From: Gyrodactylus bullatarudis
Taxonomy: Eukaryota; Platyhelminthes; Monogenea; Gyrodactylidea; Gyrodactylidae
Assembly (NCBI GenBank): GCA_012064415.1
Contig: SSNU01000097.1
Location: 1 to 26,594, forward strand
Direction: 5' to 3'
Length of the DNA stretch: 26,594 nt
Part shown: in pieces, positions 26,446-26,594 of the stretch
Numbering within the stretch: the first letter of the stretch is position 1
How the letters are laid out: every line of letters starts with the position of its first letter
The notes under the pieces: model-generated
Told to the model about the DNA's origin: nothing
What the model saw: the letters and a program-made list of their open reading frames with translations, nothing else
Database searches by the model: none
Translations under genes and position numbers: made by a program

Positions 26446-26594
26446 ACCAGTGAGAAGTCAACAATAGTTGATAATCAAATTACCAGTCAACCTGTAATTA
26501 GTGATAAAAGAGAAAGGAAAAACTGCTCAACAACCAAAAGAAAATGAAAAAGGTACAGTGGGCAGTTACAAATTGACAACTTTCTCAAAAGGCA
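26446..26594 (+). pseudogene. PLE-like C-terminal tail, runs off window
   Basis: The plus-strand frame ETSEKSTIVDNQITSQPVIS then DKRERKNCSTTKRK and a stop is similar in DNA and protein to 17525-17640 (IVDDQIKSQNQNSKKRKGKS), the polar tail that follows a PLE nuclease there. If the parallel holds, a hammerhead-bearing repeat should follow a few hundred bases beyond the window end. The upstream nuclease is absent here. Confidence 0.45.

Overview
The window is AT-rich (roughly 70% A+T by eye) eukaryotic DNA that is almost entirely repeats. It contains broken non-LTR retrotransposons, many Penelope-like element (PLE) remnants with reverse transcriptase (RT) and GIY-YIG endonuclease domains, a KRBA2-like DDE integrase transposon, an SLC4 bicarbonate-transporter coding segment and intron/exon-like splice signals. 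This points to an invertebrate animal, possibly an arthropod; I cannot name the species. I see no prokaryotic gene organisation, tRNA, rRNA or CRISPR. One 283-base N gap lies at 11631-11913.

Layout. 1-1600: possible terminal exons of two divergently placed host genes (minus 494-707; plus 868-902 and 1476-1532 with a poly(A) signal at 1557). 2013-4318: a transposon with about 40-bp inverted repeats whose integrase ORF is split by two nested insertions, a 5'-truncated PLE (about 2335-3465) and a 158-bp insert carrying a hammerhead-ribozyme-like motif (3654-3811). 6200-10060: two head-to-tail copies of one non-LTR retrotransposon (LINE), separated by about 130 bp coding for part of an SLC4-type transporter. 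11500-21410: a mosaic of PLE fragments on both strands (GIY-YIG pieces at 11914, 13543, 15815, 17060 and 19586) interleaved with hammerhead-like motifs. 21540-23385: a hammerhead copy next to an oppositely oriented PLE RT pseudogene. 23450-23885: a third, inverted LINE fragment. 23890-26400: mostly unrecognised sequence with one more divergent hammerhead-like copy. The window ends in another PLE-like tail.

The most interesting signal is a dispersed family of about ten hammerhead-like motifs (plus: 3711, 4411, 15361, 17805, 21934; minus: 11551, 14533, 15563, 20986, 25311). The best copies keep the core CUGANGA...GAAA, a short stem III and a 4-bp stem I around the predicted UC|A cleavage site. 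Instead of an ordinary stem II they have G-(6 nt)-Y. The 6-nt loop is complementary to a segment just upstream of stem I, and that pairing changes compensatorily between copies (CCGGG/CCCGG, CCGGU/ACCGG, UCGGU/GCCGA, CCGGAG/CUCGGG). Hammerhead ribozymes in PLEs are known; the apparent replacement of stem II by a pseudoknot is the part to check. Several copies also have a CCAAT box about 50-75 bp upstream and a shared downstream tail.

None of the transposon proteins appears intact: every recognisable coding region has stops, frameshifts or truncation. The likely functional elements, if any, are the ribozyme RNAs and the partial host exons.
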